NCBI GenBank assembly: GCA_013397865.1
Contig: VZTI01003649.1
Location: forward strand, 776,340-840,339
Direction of reading: 5' to 3'
Source of the DNA: Struthidea cinerea
Lineage: Eukaryota > Chordata > Aves > Passeriformes > Corcoracidae
Length of the DNA: 64,000 bases
Shown: piece after piece, positions 47,420 through 60,620 of the stretch
Layout of the letters: each line of letters begins with the position of its first letter
Numbering within the stretch: the first letter of the stretch is position 1
The notes under the pieces: model-generated
The model's input: the letters and a program-made list of their open reading frames with translations, nothing else
The model's database searches: none
Told to the model about the DNA's origin: nothing
Program-made: the position numbers and the translations under genes

Positions 47420-47700
47420 AACAGTCAGCATGAGTTTACTGTAGCAGATCATGCCTGACTAACCTGATGGCTTTCTGTGGTGAGATGCCTGAGATGGTGG
47501 CCATGGAGAGAGCAGTGGGTGACATTTATCTTGGCTTTTGGTTTTGGATGTGCTCTCCTATGGCATCATTGTAGCCAGAGTGGGAAGATACAGCCTTTAT
47601 AGGCGATACAAGATGGATTAACGGTCTGTCAGGCTGAAAAGGTAGTGGTCAATGCTGTGAGGTTTAACGGGTAGCCAGTTCCTAATCACAGCCTTGAGAA
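47420..47700 (+). pseudogene. Degraded CR1 LINE reverse-transcriptase (ORF2) fragment
   Basis: Unlike the other copies, this piece comes from inside the CR1 coding region. It contains AACAGTCAGCATGAGTTTAC, CATGCCTGACTAACCTGATG, then a block matching the CR1 'gtctacctggactt...' region, then AGGTAGTGGTCAATGCTGTG. These correspond to the reverse-transcriptase part of CR1 ORF2. The frame is broken by indels and stops, so it is dead. The 3' tail is absent, so it was truncated or rearranged after insertion. Confidence 0.75.
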
Positions 47701-50700
47701 GCCAACATAAGACCTGAACAGTTCAGCATCTTAATCCATGCCAGGGATGATGGGGTAACATGCAGCCCTGCCCTGGTGAGCCCATGTGCACTATGGTCCA
47801 ATGGAAAGGTCGGTATGCTGGAGTGTGGGTTGCTGGCCACAGGGACACTGGTGTACAGCAGAAAGGGACCGATGGACCTTGGGAAGTTGGGAGAAAGAAA
47901 TGCAGGTCTTGTGCCTGGGATGGGGTAAGCCACTGCCCTGGTGCAGGAGGGGGGCTGGCTGGCTGGGAATGGCTCTGCAGGGAAGGAGCTGTGCTGCAGG
48001 GAGAAACTGCTTGGTTCATGCAGTTTAAAGCAAATCAAGATTGAAGCAGTGCATTGATTTATCAGCAACATATAATTAACCAGCAATCAGGGAACTCTAT
48101 AAGAAGGATCAATATCAGCAACACAGGGAAGAAACCAGAGTGCTGGACACCCATAAAGTGCTGATGTTCAAATTCCCAAGAGTCCTTCTGTAACTGAGTC
48201 CCAGAAGTTAGGCTCATGCACAGTTATGTGCCTCCATGGTGTTCTGTCTCAATGGCAATTGTTGCCTAGGGTGAGCTCTGTGAGACCCTGGTGGTCACTG
48301 TGGACATCAGCCAGCAGCACAGCATGTCTTAAATATTAGCCAGAGTTGTCACTGCTACTGACTTGGGGTTTTGCAGGCAGTGGCAGAGGTTTGTTTCCTG
48401 TAAAAGATGGAAGTGGCTCTAGCCCTCATTGGGATGTCAAGGGAACGTCTCCCTGGGCTGCTCTCCTTCTCCCCTGGTTTGGGAAATTCAAAACTGGTGA
48501 GCTTGGATTTCCCACCCAATGCCCATTTTGTTACTTTCTCCCATCTGAAGTAGGTGAGTGCTCTTAGATGCTGACCAGCTGAGGTGCTGATTACTAGACA
48601 TGTATCAGAGCTCCTGAGGAGAGCACAGCTCTGCAGCAGAGCTTATGTCCCAGTCTGGCAAGCATTCTTCTTGCTGAACCCCTGGGCAGTGTTAGAGAAC
48701 GTCCCTTTGCATGATACATGTATGATGTACTCACCGTGTGTTATTCATTTTCCATCTGCCCAGGCGTACACAGAAATTGTTGGCTGCTGGAAATAGCTGA
48801 GGACATGCAGCAACATCCTCTCCAGCTGATCTGCTGCTTTGACCTTCAGGTCTAAATTTTGAGTGTCCGTCACACATTGAAATTGTGGGGCAGAAATAAG
48901 TTCCCGTGGTCTATGCTGTGTGTGAAACTGGCTGGGGACCAGTAGTGGTGACCCCAGAGCAAGTTTCTCTTCCAGACACTGGTGTTGTAGCAGATTTGAC
49001 AGAAAGGGATAAAAAGCAGGAGAAGCTTTCCAGAAATAATAGTCAAAAAAAGGGGCTAAAGACAAGGAGGGAAGAAGCACCATCTTCTTGGTATCTCTGA
49101 TAATATGTATTTCATGTGAAGTACACGACAGCCAGCCTGGCTGCCTTTGAACCCTGATGTCTGGTTGATTTTTTTTTTTCCTGTTAACATACAATTTTAA
49201 ATAGAGTAGTCCTCTGAGAGCCTGAGCTCAAGCATCTTAAATGTAGTAGAAAGACTCCTGCAGTTAGAGTGGGTGGAGGGAGTTGCATTAACCATCTCTT
49301 TGCTAGTATTTGCTGTTTTGTTGGCAAGTTACTTCCATGTCATTTGGACTTGATCAGTTGGAAGAGCCCAAACCATGCAGTCATGATAGCTTATTTAAAG
49401 CTTCCTTTCCCAGACAGTCCAGGTGTCCCTAGATGGCTGTGTGCCATGAGGACATGTCAGTAAATAGCCATGAAATTGGGCTATTTACGTGAGATTTTAA
49501 CCAAGGTCTGCCAGGACTGGAGTGCAAGTAGGAACTGAAATATTTAAGTCCCCTATGGAGTGGAAGGACTTTATTTTCCTAGCTGAAAGGGTATGGAAAT
49601 TTCACAGGCCCAGAAGAGCAGTCTGTGAAGTATTTTTTGAGAACCTCAGTTTTTAGTAGTACTTCTTTGTGAAAAATGGAATAAAAGGGCAGTTCATACT
49701 CTTTTGGCTGCATAGCATTTTTGTTCCTTGTGGTGACTTGGAAGCACAATAGGAAGCCATGAGAAGATGCAGTAATTCCTCCTATTAGGGGCCTTTTCTT
49801 CAATTGTTCCCGCTCTCCCTGGATTTCAGTCAGAGCAGGAATTTGGCTTTTCCATTGGCTTTCTTGACCTGGATGGAAATTGGGAAATTTTCTCTCAAGC
49901 AGCTGTGGCTACATACTTCAGTTATTGAGAGGGTTAAATCTCAGTGATTTGGGTTGAAAATGTGACATAAGAGATTAGATCTAGAATCCTGTTTTGCTGG
50001 TGCACTGATAACAGGGTCTTATCAGCCTGCCACTCTTAGTTGATTCCTAACACTTGATACTGCAGAAACTGAGAGGGAGAAATGGGAAGTGGCTATTGAT
50101 TGGCAATCAATAGGGACTGAGGTGCTTTCATCAGCCCCAGGGAAGGTGGCACATTAACCTGCTAATCGCAGCCTGCAAATCCCAGAGGGGATGCTCCGGC
50201 ATGGCATAGCAGCATGTTGTACTATCAGACCAATGCTTTAAGGGATCAGTCTGGAAATTAGTACTTTTTGGCACTGTCCCTATGTAAGCTGTGCCATCCA
50301 GTGACAGAACCACCCACGCTCCAGCCTAAGGTTGGGAGTATTGACTGAATTCATCAAACATGCCCTGAGAGGATGCAGAACAACTGGATATTGTACAATG
50401 GGGCTGACTGTGATTATTGCTTGAATACTGATTCTTCATTAAACAATAGGGGCTTGTGCAGTTGGGAATAGGATCAAGCCTCCATTTTTCTTGATAGAAG
50501 CCAGATGGAGTTTCATAATCTTTTTCCTCTCTCTTTTTCTCTGTGTATGCTTCTATATGTGTCTTTTATCTCCTCTCCTTCTCTAACCCTCTATTTCTCA
50601 ATCCACGTGTGTTTTATCTCCAAGTGCACCTCTGCTTCATACGCTTTAAACATCCTTGGAGAAAGAAGTCAGGATTGACAAATAATGCAAATATAAGAAA

Positions 50701-53700
50701 AGGTGAGGAACATCCTGCATAATGGTGGTGTCACCTCCAGTAAGCGAGCTCTAAGGTTTTAGATAGGACAGTCTCTCGCACAACCCCATATGTTCAGCAC
50801 GATGTGATGGATACAGACTGGGCCACAGGTGGTCCCTAGTTCCTGGTGACTGGGAGCCAGAATACAGAGGGGAGACCATCTCATTCCCTTCTGCTCATTC
50901 CTGAATTAGACTCGATGCTGGGCAGTGCCAAGGTACCTTGTGCCATTGCTAGTTATCTGTGCAGACCATGGAGTGCTTGCACCCTGACGCAGGACCATTG
51001 CAAACAGGGGCATTGCCGGGCCCAGATAAATGGTTTTTAATGTTCTGTACATGTAAGCAAGATGGACATTTGATGACACTTTTGGCATCAGGCAGGGAAC
51101 ATAACTTTGCTCTGTGCGCAACGCAGACTCTGGACACAGCTTATTTCTGATACAGAGGTTCATGAACACTGTGTGTTGTTGCAGCCACTCCTGCTTTGCT
51201 TCTCCTTAGCCTGCCTCTCCACTGTTAGCATGACTTTTGTTCTGTAGTAAACTGCATGGAGCTGAGCATGGCTATGTTGTGCCCCAGCGACCCACACTGG
51301 GCAGGCTGCCTGAAGTAGGAGCTGGGGCAGGAGGCTTGCTAAGGAAATCTGCAGTGGTGCACCTCTGTCCAATGGCCTCCTGAGTGCTGTTGTCCAGGGC
51401 GAGGATGTGGCATGTCCAGTGAAAGGTGTTTTTGTGTGAAAGCCTTCCCTGGGGGGGAGAGGAATACCCTTTGTCTTGCACGTTCTTCATTTAAACTCAA
51501 GGGAGGCAGTTTTAAAAAAATCTAGTTAAGAGAGTGTTCCATTTGCATTATTAAGTCCTAGAAGTCAATAATGCCAAGCAGAACATTAATACTGCCCCAG
51601 TGTGTGTCATTATAAAATGATATTTAATGACACAATTACAAACAGTTTATCTGATAATGAAATGTACTCTGTGTCTTCTACATGCAGAGCTTCATATGTG
51701 AAACATCTTGTTGGATTTTTGCAATCCACTGTACTCTCACCAGATTAATTATCCTGATCTTGCCGTGTGCAGCTGAATTGACCTGTGCCTAATTCTTTCT
51801 TAATTTTTACCGAGTCACTTGTGTACATCCAAAGATGCTCCCTTCACATTAAGAGAGTTACACCAGTAAAAACCAGGCAAAATAAAATAAGGAGTTTGTC
51901 CCTCATATAGGAGTTTTCAGCCCTTCTCAATTTTTGCTGCCTTCAAAATATTCTAGGGGCATATATGAGCCCCTTTAGAGACATCTGACTTTGTCTTAGA
52001 GAGTACAGACGTCTTGTTTTTTCCAGTAACCTTTTGTGAATCCCTCAGGAACAGTTGCAGTCTGCCATCAAAATGGCAGGCTGAAAGCCACTGCTCGAAG
52101 CTTTTTAGGCAAAAATTCCCTTCCAAGTCAATGGCTGTGTATTATGCCATTCACTGTCCATTAGCACTTCGCTGTGGAGGGTGAAACAGTTAACTGCGGA
52201 GCTATTTTAGCTGCAAAACTTTGGTGGCCTAAATAAGCCTGCAGCGGTTCTCTCATTATGTGCTGTTATATTTAATTTCTAGTATGTTGTGTAAGGGTAG
52301 TGTACTAAGCTCTTTTCTCATTAGGGACTCTGGGAAGTTTGTTCTGTAGTACACAGAGATGTGCTGTACTGAGCAGTACTGCACTGACTGATAGATTATG
52401 GCTTCATGGGATTTAAATAATGAGACGTGGCTGCATTGTTGATGTCTGCACTGTGTGTGACGAGTAAGAATTACTTTTGGGAAAGCATCTTTGTCATGCC
52501 ATGGGACAAAAAAAATAATTCTGCCATCACTGTGTTCTCCTTGATATTGCCCCTTAATTTGGTTGATGTAGTATGTGTGCCAGAACGCTGCTGAGCTAAG
52601 GCTGCAGGCTCAAGCTTCACTTTGTGGCAAAACCAAATCATGCTTTTAAGTGGGGATCTTTTTTTTCAAATGGTTGAGTACAGACATCTTTCTCTTGATT
52701 TACTGTTGCAATCAAGAAACAAGCGCTTATCCTGGCACTACAAAATAATAAAATAACATTCAAATGATAGCGATAGGCTGGCATTTAGACATGTTTTGTG
52801 CTGACCAGAGCTGGTGGGGTAGAGCACGACTGCAGTGGTTAATAGCTATTTAAACACCCTCTAGCTGTTTTGGTACCAGCCGTGTATTTGGAGTGGTTGA
52901 GCACAGGCTATGGTGATGCTGCTCTTCAGGAAGCATGCGGTGGCTGCTCTCTAGAGATGGTGATATGACCAGCAACTGTGGAAAATTTTGAAAAGGAATG
53001 AAACCACAGTGTGATGGTGCTGGTGTCTAGGTTGGTGGCTATACCACGAGCACAGTCAGACTCGAGTCTCTCAAAACCAGGCTGAACCAGTTCTAGTTTT
53101 ATTGGTTGAGGCTTTGTCTGCAGACATTAGTTAAAGCCTGTTAACTCCATGTGTGGTTGAGCTCATTCCCAGGACCTTACTCTAGCTTAATTGCCTTTAC
53201 AGGAAGATTAAGCTAAACTGAGCTGAGGTCATGTTACTTCAGAGCATGAGCATCAACACAGGGCTTTCTCATGCCTTAACTTCCCATTCCTAATTAATTC
53301 AGCTAATTTTCCAGAGCATCCCCAGGCAGATGAGGCCTTCCCAGTGTTGCTAGATTATATTTTTCTTACATGATATTGGAAGCATGTGTACCTCCTCATG
53401 CTAAGAACAGAAGATGGGGATAGAAGGCAGGCTGTGGTAGGTCTTGAGTTATCAAAGAAACCGGCAAAGACCACTTGGAACTGCTGTCTAGGACTGTGCC
53501 ATCATACTGGGGCACCCAGTGGCACCCCCAAGCTCTGGCAACAGTGCAGCTCCATGGCAGTGCTGGCTGTGGAGCACCCGGTACAGGCACAGCTTGGATT
53601 TTGGATTTCAGCCTGACCCAGGTCTGATGTACTGTACTCCCAACACCCACCCAACAACCACGCCTTGCTGCCAAAAAGAGAAATCACACCTTTATTATGG

Positions 53701-54142
53701 CTTCATTTGCCATAACTGAGTAGACTAGGATTAGATGAGACATATTTTCTGTTGGGATTTCTTCCCCGTGGTGATGCAGCTGAGCATCTTTCCCATTTTG
53801 GCCATGTTTAATAGCCTTATGTGATGCAGCTTTAAGGGGAGTAGTTGAGGAAGCATCTCTGCTCACTAGTAGTCCTTGCAGCAGAATGGTAAAAGGGTGT
53901 GTGATGGGCATCTAGGCCAGCCCAAGACCAAGCTTCGCAGTTTAATTGAAAGACTGCAGTGGTGGTTTGACTGGCCAGACTTGATGAGGTGGGAGCACTT
54001 GCAGGGCAGCTAAGACAGCTGCAAGCAGGAAAGTCTGTTTCAATCTGTTGCTAAAATGCCTGTGGCTGCTTTAGGTCTGTCTGACTGATTCCCTTTTTCA
54101 ACCATTGTTTTGTAACCTAAGATGGGGGAAGCTGTGTTCTCC
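47701..54142. other. SLC8A3: Intron 2 part with candidate regulatory elements, no exon seen
   Basis: Non-coding intronic DNA. A perfect interrupted palindrome lies at 50093-50113. A pyrimidine-rich tract lies at about 50520-50610. The stretch 51500-52900 is AT-rich and almost free of long open frames. It carries an exact POU octamer ATTTGCAT (51541-51548), a 10-bp inverted repeat (51603-51612 and 51625-51634) and a homeodomain-type TAATTA (51746-51751). These look like enhancer sequence, but no conservation data are available here. Confidence 0.45.
50093..50113. promoter_or_regulatory. Perfect dyad: 10-bp arms with 1-base spacer
   Basis: CTATTGATTG and its exact complement CAATCAATAG are separated by a single G. 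The arms contain PBX/CUT-type ATTGATT and ATCAAT cores. Such a tight dyad suggests a binding site for a homodimer or paired homeodomain factors. Function is inferred from symmetry only. Confidence 0.35.
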
Positions 54143-54247
54143 TGGATCTGCCTCTGATTTGCTGTGCAGCTGTGGGGAAGCTGCATTACTGCTCTGTGCC
54201 TCAGTTTCCCCACATGGCAAATGGGGGCAATGTAGCAGCCATTACCT
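54143..54247 (-). mobile_element. Ancient MIR-like SINE fossil, antisense
   Basis: The phrase order GGATCTGCCTCTGATTTGCT, GCTCTGTGCCTCAGTTTCCC, GGCAAATGGGGGCAATG and AGCCATTACC follows the reverse complement of the MIR/CORE-SINE consensus. It is strongly diverged. The 3' half of the match is the clearer part. Confidence 0.65.
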
Positions 54248-56609
54248 TTTCTAATGCTGCAATATCATGGAAAGTCTCTTGCCCTGGGTCTTGTCCCTGG
54301 TCACTGCTTCCTGCACTGTTCCGTTCCAGGGAAGTGTAGGACTGAGCATCTCTGCCCTAAGAGAGGACATGTAAGAAGGGTCAGAGTGATTTTGAGGAAG
54401 ACTGGAACTGACTCAGAAGAGCTGTGGGTAGGGATAAAGCTAAAGGCATCTGTCCTGCACTGGGCACCAGCAGAGCTCTGTATAGGGTCAAATCCTTATG
54501 TATATCCAGTGGCATGGACTGCAGTCAGGGGAATGCAGAACTAAATTCATGTCAGACAGGGCATCTTCAGTGTCATGTTACTGGACTAGGTAGCTGGACT
54601 AAGTATCTCTTCCTTCTGAGGACCTAATATATTTTTCAAGTACATTAATTGAACTGCACGTTAGCTCACAGCTTAGCATCTTTCAGTGGTAATGGAGAAA
54701 ACTATCACTTGGCATTGGGCTGAATGGTGGCAGGGTGGCAACTTGAAGCCTTGGGAAAAACCCTGAAAGGTTTGGTATGAATTCCCTCGTGGTAGAGAAG
54801 TGTCCTGCTCCAGCGTGGTGGAGAAGGGGTGGTCCCTGAGATCTGCCCCTTCCCCATGAGGTGCTGGGAAAGCGATGGAGAATGGCACGCTGGCTCCTCC
54901 AGGCTTGGTGGCTGGCACTCGTGCTGTGGTGGTGGGCTTTTCCCACTGGAGACGCTCTCCATGCCTGTGGCAGAACAGTTGGCATGATTTTGACTGCATG
55001 CTATGGTGTGCTTCCTGAGCTGTGCTGCACACAAGGACACAGGGGACATGATGGATACCAGACTTAAAAAAACAGTATCTGCTCTCTTCTTTTACCAACT
55101 TCTCAGCTTTAAAGTTTTCTGAGGTCTTCTCTGTGTGAATTGCTTCTGTTTGTGCAGACAGCATGGGTAAACCATTCTTGGTTCTCCACAAACAGGATAG
55201 CTGTGGAAAAACAGACTGGGATGTCTTCTGGCTTGTCTGTCAGCACCAGGCTTTCCTCTATAATTACAAGGTCTTTATTACCAGGGAAAGCAGACAAAGT
55301 CATGTCTGACTCTCAGATCCTAGACTGGATTTGCAGAAGTGACAGTTAGAAGTAAATAAATAAAAATGGTAATCTTTTGACTTGATTCATTCAATCTTGT
55401 TTCATATGGGAACCATTTTAGGGTGAAACACAAACATGCAAATACCAGCAACAGCAGCAACAACAAAAAAATTACGGAGTCCCTCTAACACTGACCATGC
55501 TCTGGGGAGCTTAATGTGTCTCCCTCTAACACTCCAGTATTTAAAGCATCTAATTAGCAAAGCCATGCAGTTACGAAGGAGACCACCAGTCATCTCTGAG
55601 CCTGACACCTGTGACTTGCTGGCAGTGTTTGCAAGGTCACCCATTTCCTGTGAGGTTTTGGGGTTCTTCCCTACCCCAAAACCTGACATAGCAGGGAGCA
55701 TCTACCATCCATTTCCCCCTGCCAGAGAGTGCCAGAAAAGGTGCACTGGGAAGATGAGAAGCATGACTGGTGGCAGCATCACTGTTCTGAATTATTGCCT
55801 ATTGTGTGGGGAGCGGAGATTTGCTTTTGGAATGTTGGACTCTAAATCATCCATCTCTTTCTTTTAAAGGTGAGCTGAAGAGCTTTGCATGGAGGAAAGA
55901 ACTAGCCAACTATTTAAGAGCATGGAAAGCTTTGAGCACTTAGTTTTTGAAAATGAGGACTGAAAATCACCTCCTCCTTTATTTACTCTTTTCTTTTTGG
56001 TTGTTGCTTTTGTCTAGTCAACAGTACCGAATAAGTCAGTGTTGGAAGGGATTAGAGTATTACTGTGATGGACTTTTCCAAGGTACTGCCTGTTCCCTCC
56101 TGTTCTCTTGAAATGCAGTGGTCCTGGAGTGAAGTTGCCGTTGTAGCTTGAGATCTTTGAGATGGGATGGGGGGGGCTGATCGGCACAACCCCAGTGTGT
56201 ACCCTTAGACACATTTAATCTAGAATCCTTCAGGGCTTACATGTTGGTTACATGTTGGTTGATGCTGTGTGTGTTGTCAGAAAGTGCAGGTTTGAATGCG
56301 TATCTGTATCTGAGACAGGATTTGGGGTGCAGAATAGCTTTCAACCAAGACTCGTGTGTTGCCTTACTGTGTGGAAAACCAGGCTTGAGTTAAAAGTGGT
56401 TAACCTCAGGGAACATCTGTCTCTGTGAATGTGAAAATCTCAAACGGTAAAAGGATTCTTAAATTATCCCAGTCCCAGTGTGATGCCCCACTGCGGAGCC
56501 ACCCGCCCTGGGTCAGGAGGCAACAGGGCAGGGACCCTGCTGCAGACAGGGAAGGAGTCTGCCTTACAGCCTCCATCAGAGCAGCAACTTTGCTCTTCAG
56601 TGGCACCTT
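54248..56609. other. SLC8A3: Intron 2 part, no exon seen
   Basis: Non-coding intronic DNA with a locally GC-richer part near 54.7-55.0 kb where several minus-strand frames overlap. An 11-bp tandem duplication (TTACATGTTGG) lies at 56237-56258, and the phrase TCCCTCTAACACT occurs twice near 55.5 kb. No exon or RNA gene is seen. Confidence 0.55.
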
Positions 56610-56740
56610 CTAGCATTCCTTACAGATCTTGCACCCTGTTTTGCAGATGAAACTAAGGCAGACAGGCAGTTTTGTGAATTTAAACCATGAAGCTCTGTGG
56701 AGGGGAAGAACAGGACTAAAGTCTCTAGAGCCACAAGGGC
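56610..56740 (+). mobile_element. Possible MIR-like SINE fossil, sense
   Basis: The central phrase CCTGTTTTGCAGATGAAACT followed by AAGGCAGACAGGCAGTTTTG resembles the MIR block 'cccattttacagatgaggaaactgaggca'. Flanks are too diverged to be sure, and coincidental similarity is possible. Confidence 0.4.
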
Positions 56741-59700
56741 TCTTCTCTGCTACACTACTTTCCCTTCTTCTTCCTCCTGAAGGAATACATTTTCTCTTTC
56801 CTTCTTCTCAGGCTTAAAGGATTTCTCTCCCTTCTTTTTAAATGCAAAAGCACAGCCCTTAATGTGACATTACACCATGCACGGCATCTGTCCAGGGAGA
56901 AGGTTGGTGGGTGCCAGCCTGGCCATGCGGAGCCAGCCTGGGTGCTGAGGGTGGTGGAGGTGTGTGGGGAGTGTTTTCCAGGGAGTTTCAGACTGCCAGT
57001 GTATAGGTCCCTGTGTGGGAGCATGTGCACCTGAAGGGGCTGTGTGAAGGAAGGCATTGCAAGCCCTGCATGTTGCCTGCCACAAGCCAGGGAGACCTGA
57101 TCTCATGCTCCATGTATCTGGGGGTGTTAGTAAGGAACCGTGGGAGCTGGGAAGGAGGAACTGGAGTTTGTAGGAGCAGAGGTGAGCAAAAGGCTCCTGC
57201 AGAGGAGTCTTCATCCAGAGATCTGCCTGCAGCAGTGCAAAGCGTGCATGTGATTCAGACCCTCAGAGCCACCCTCTATCAGGAGAGCAAGCAGTGCCGT
57301 GCCACGGGTGAAGTGCCTTGGTAGGAGTATGTGAAGTTTTGGGACCAGAGTAATGGTTATCCCCAGGGCCTGAGCCTGAGATGCAGTGATGGGAGTAGGA
57401 GGATGGGAGTGCTCTTGTGTGGCTGCTTCTTGGCTCCCCTGCTTGAGCATCTCCCTTCCCATCTGGTTTCTTTTCCATTCAGGGGATTGAAAAGCCCAGA
57501 GCCCAATATTCCCTTCTGTTTGAATTATCTCTCCTAGCCTTCTGCTGGGGTATCATATGAGCGTGGGCTGACACTTCCCTTTCCAGTGGATGAATTGCTT
57601 ACTGCCGTTTGGTGTGGTCTCTCCCAGAGATCAGCATCCCCCCAAGAGCCTGCTTGGGCTTTAATGAAGCACTGCCTGCCTTGGAGACTCCCTCAGAGCT
57701 TTCCGTCTCTTTTGTTTTTATTGCTGTAATAAATCTTCCCAGATTTCTCTAGCTGGAAGGGTGGGAGGGTTGAAGAGGGGAGGTTTCCTGCCTAGTGCAT
57801 TGCAAGCTTTTATTGACTGCCAGAAGCAGCAGTAAATCTGAAGTGGGAGGTGGGCTGGCATCGATGAGCTGAGCATTGAGTCCCTGGTGGGGATCCAGCC
57901 CAGTCCCCATGGGATCACTGCTGCTCCACAGTCCCCACCAGCAGACAGAGCTCAGCTTCAAGATGGAGCTGGGCTTATAGCCATGGTGCAGCCGAGTGAG
58001 ACAGATCATCCACTTCTCCATGGCTTGGGTCAGTGTGTCTTTGCAGATCTTCAGCAGTCTGGGAGTGATACAAATCTGACAAAAAAAACCCTACCCTGAA
58101 GTGTCCTGAGTGGCACTGATGGAATGCTCGGCCACCTGGCTTCCAGGAGGTTAGCAGCTAGCTGTGTCATTTTAGCCAATTTTTTTTTTTTCTAAAACGT
58201 ACAGCCCCAAAGCCTAAATATCTTTGTTTTTAGGATTACTGACTTTTTTCCTGTTAAAAATTTTTCCATGTGTTTTTCAAAAGCAGCGTCAAGGACTGGC
58301 ACTAGTAAAATTTGTGTTGCCTGGAGGATGTGGCTGCCAGCAATGCTGAGGGGGTCTTCCAAATTTCCCCAGTGAGATTCCTACCCTTAGGCTCCAGCAC
58401 TTCCTGCAACATGGAGAGGGGACTGTTTTGGCTGGAGCAAAGTCAGCAGTATCAGTGGTTGTATGTCCTGGGAGGGTGCAGGCTGTCACTCTGAGAGCAT
58501 GGCAGGATCCAGGCCAGGCAGCTGGAGGGATGGGAGAGAGGGAATGTTGAGATATGTGTAGGTCTGCCTCTGGCCTCTCCTCCTGCACCATGCCTGGAGC
58601 AAAGGCCCTGGATATGTTTTCAGAAAGCATTAATGCAGTCAAACCTCGGGGTCATCACATGAATGTGAGCTCTGAGCACAGGTGTCAACAGTCCTTCCCA
58701 GCAGGCTGCAAAGAGGAAACTGTATTCGGTAGTAAATAAGTATTTAATACCCACCAAAACATTGTAGCTAGTATTTTAAATACTTATGAATAGCTTTTTT
58801 CAGAAAAAGCTATTGTGCCAAAACTAGCGGGGTTCTCTGTGCAGATCTGCCCACTTTGTCAGGTTTATACGTGAGGCTGCAGTGTAACACTCGCACTTCT
58901 TAGCTTAGCACATGCATGCATAATTACATACTCCTCTAATTTTATTTCAGAGATGCTTTCTCAGACTTGATAAGGACAGGATAGTGGATGTGTCACCCGG
59001 CTTCCTTTAGGCTGGGAAGAATGACAGTGTCTCAGCTCTCATTTTTTCAATGGCCCATTACAACTGCGTCAACCAGGTGAAGCCCAGGGATCCCTACAGC
59101 TAGCAACGTTCTGCTGTTTGGGTAGGGCTAGAGTGCTGTCCTTGGTTGCTGGTAAATGACAAAACCTGGTCTGCAGGCCAGGTCAGACAAGCAAGAGAGA
59201 GGCTTGCCTGTAAGAGATCCTTTGCTTGGATTTCTCAATGCATGTCATTTCCCACCCACCTCACCCCTGTTAAGTCCAGCAGGTTAGATGAGAATCTTCA
59301 TCTCTCTGCTTCTGTGATCTCTTTGCTGCTCTCTTTTAAAGGCAGAAGAATCACAGCTCATTGTGATGACAGAAATGGTTGTGGCCCCTCTAGCAATGAC
59401 AGTCACTTCTTCCTCTGATGTCATTCAAATGAGCATTAGAGGCAAAATGTAACTCCAGCAAAGGGACTGTTAAGCTAGAAAGCCCAGCTTTTTTAAGTCA
59501 TGGCATGAAAGGTATTGGTGTGGCTTGTAGCTCATCCTTCTGGCTTTAATGTCCTTTAATTACCACCCTAAGGAATTCTTCAGAATGTGGCTCTGCACCC
59601 ATTTGGAAGCATCCTTGCAGTCTGGCATCTTCATCCTTGGAGAGGAAAGATGCACACAGAGATCTGTGTCCTCTCCCTATGCTGCTCTCATTTCTTCTCC

Positions 59701-60620
59701 CCTACAGATAAATGCTGGACTACGAAGTCTGTACGCAGGCTCCACACCTAGAAGGGATGTTCCTGTCTTTCTTGTGAAATTTGGATACTTCTTATAGCAA
59801 TTCAGCTAGAAGCAAGACTATCTTTTCAAATTAGATTTCAGCACACTGACTGAATTTCTAGCCAGGATCTGGCAGTTTGTTGGCATGAGAACATGGAAGG
59901 AAATAGGGGGGAAGTTTAAAAAAGTCAGATTCTTAATGATGTTTCTAAAACTGGTGATGCTACAAAAATGGACATGGATCTTAACTCTGTAAAACCAATT
60001 CTCACATCCTTAATTCACAGTCTGTCTCACCTGAACAGTGGGGCCAAATGTCTAGGCAGGGCAGGTGATTGATAGCATCTCTACCACAGTGCATGCAGTG
60101 TAGTGCTCTGGCATTCTGAGGTCAAACTGGGTAAGCAAAGGGCTTTTTTGTCTCCCAGCTAGCCAGCTCTCAAATTAGCCTTGTTGCTCATTCTTTGTTG
60201 GCTCTGGTATTTATAGAAAATGCCACTACTCTGCTCTTGTAGTTTGCCATCAACAGTCACCATTAATGCCTGCTTTAACTTGGAAGAGATTCCTTGCTTC
60301 CCTGCTGCCAGCCTGCTTCCCAGAAGTGGCAGGCAATGCAGAGCCTGTCTTGCGGAGGGAGTGGACAGGCAAGGAGACAGCTCTTGGTGAAATCCCTCTG
60401 GAGAAGCAGCTCAGTTTGTGGAGTGTTACAAGGATGGCCAACAGTTTACAAAAGTCAAGGGATGATCCCTCTGAAGAGAGGAATATCCCTCTTTTGGTGT
60501 CCCAGTTAAGCACAATGACTGTTGGTTGCTCAGCTGAGAAGCATGGGCATAAACCAGCCGTCTAAAAAAAGGTGCCACATCATCTCAGCTTAGGGCAGAG
60601 CCACTTGCACCTTTGTATTT
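56741..60620. other. SLC8A3: Intron 2 part, no exon seen
   Basis: Non-coding intronic DNA. GC-rich parts near 56.9-58.1 kb have overlapping frames of up to about 115 codons on both strands, without domains or splice context. I see no RNA gene or clear dispersed repeat. Confidence 0.55.
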
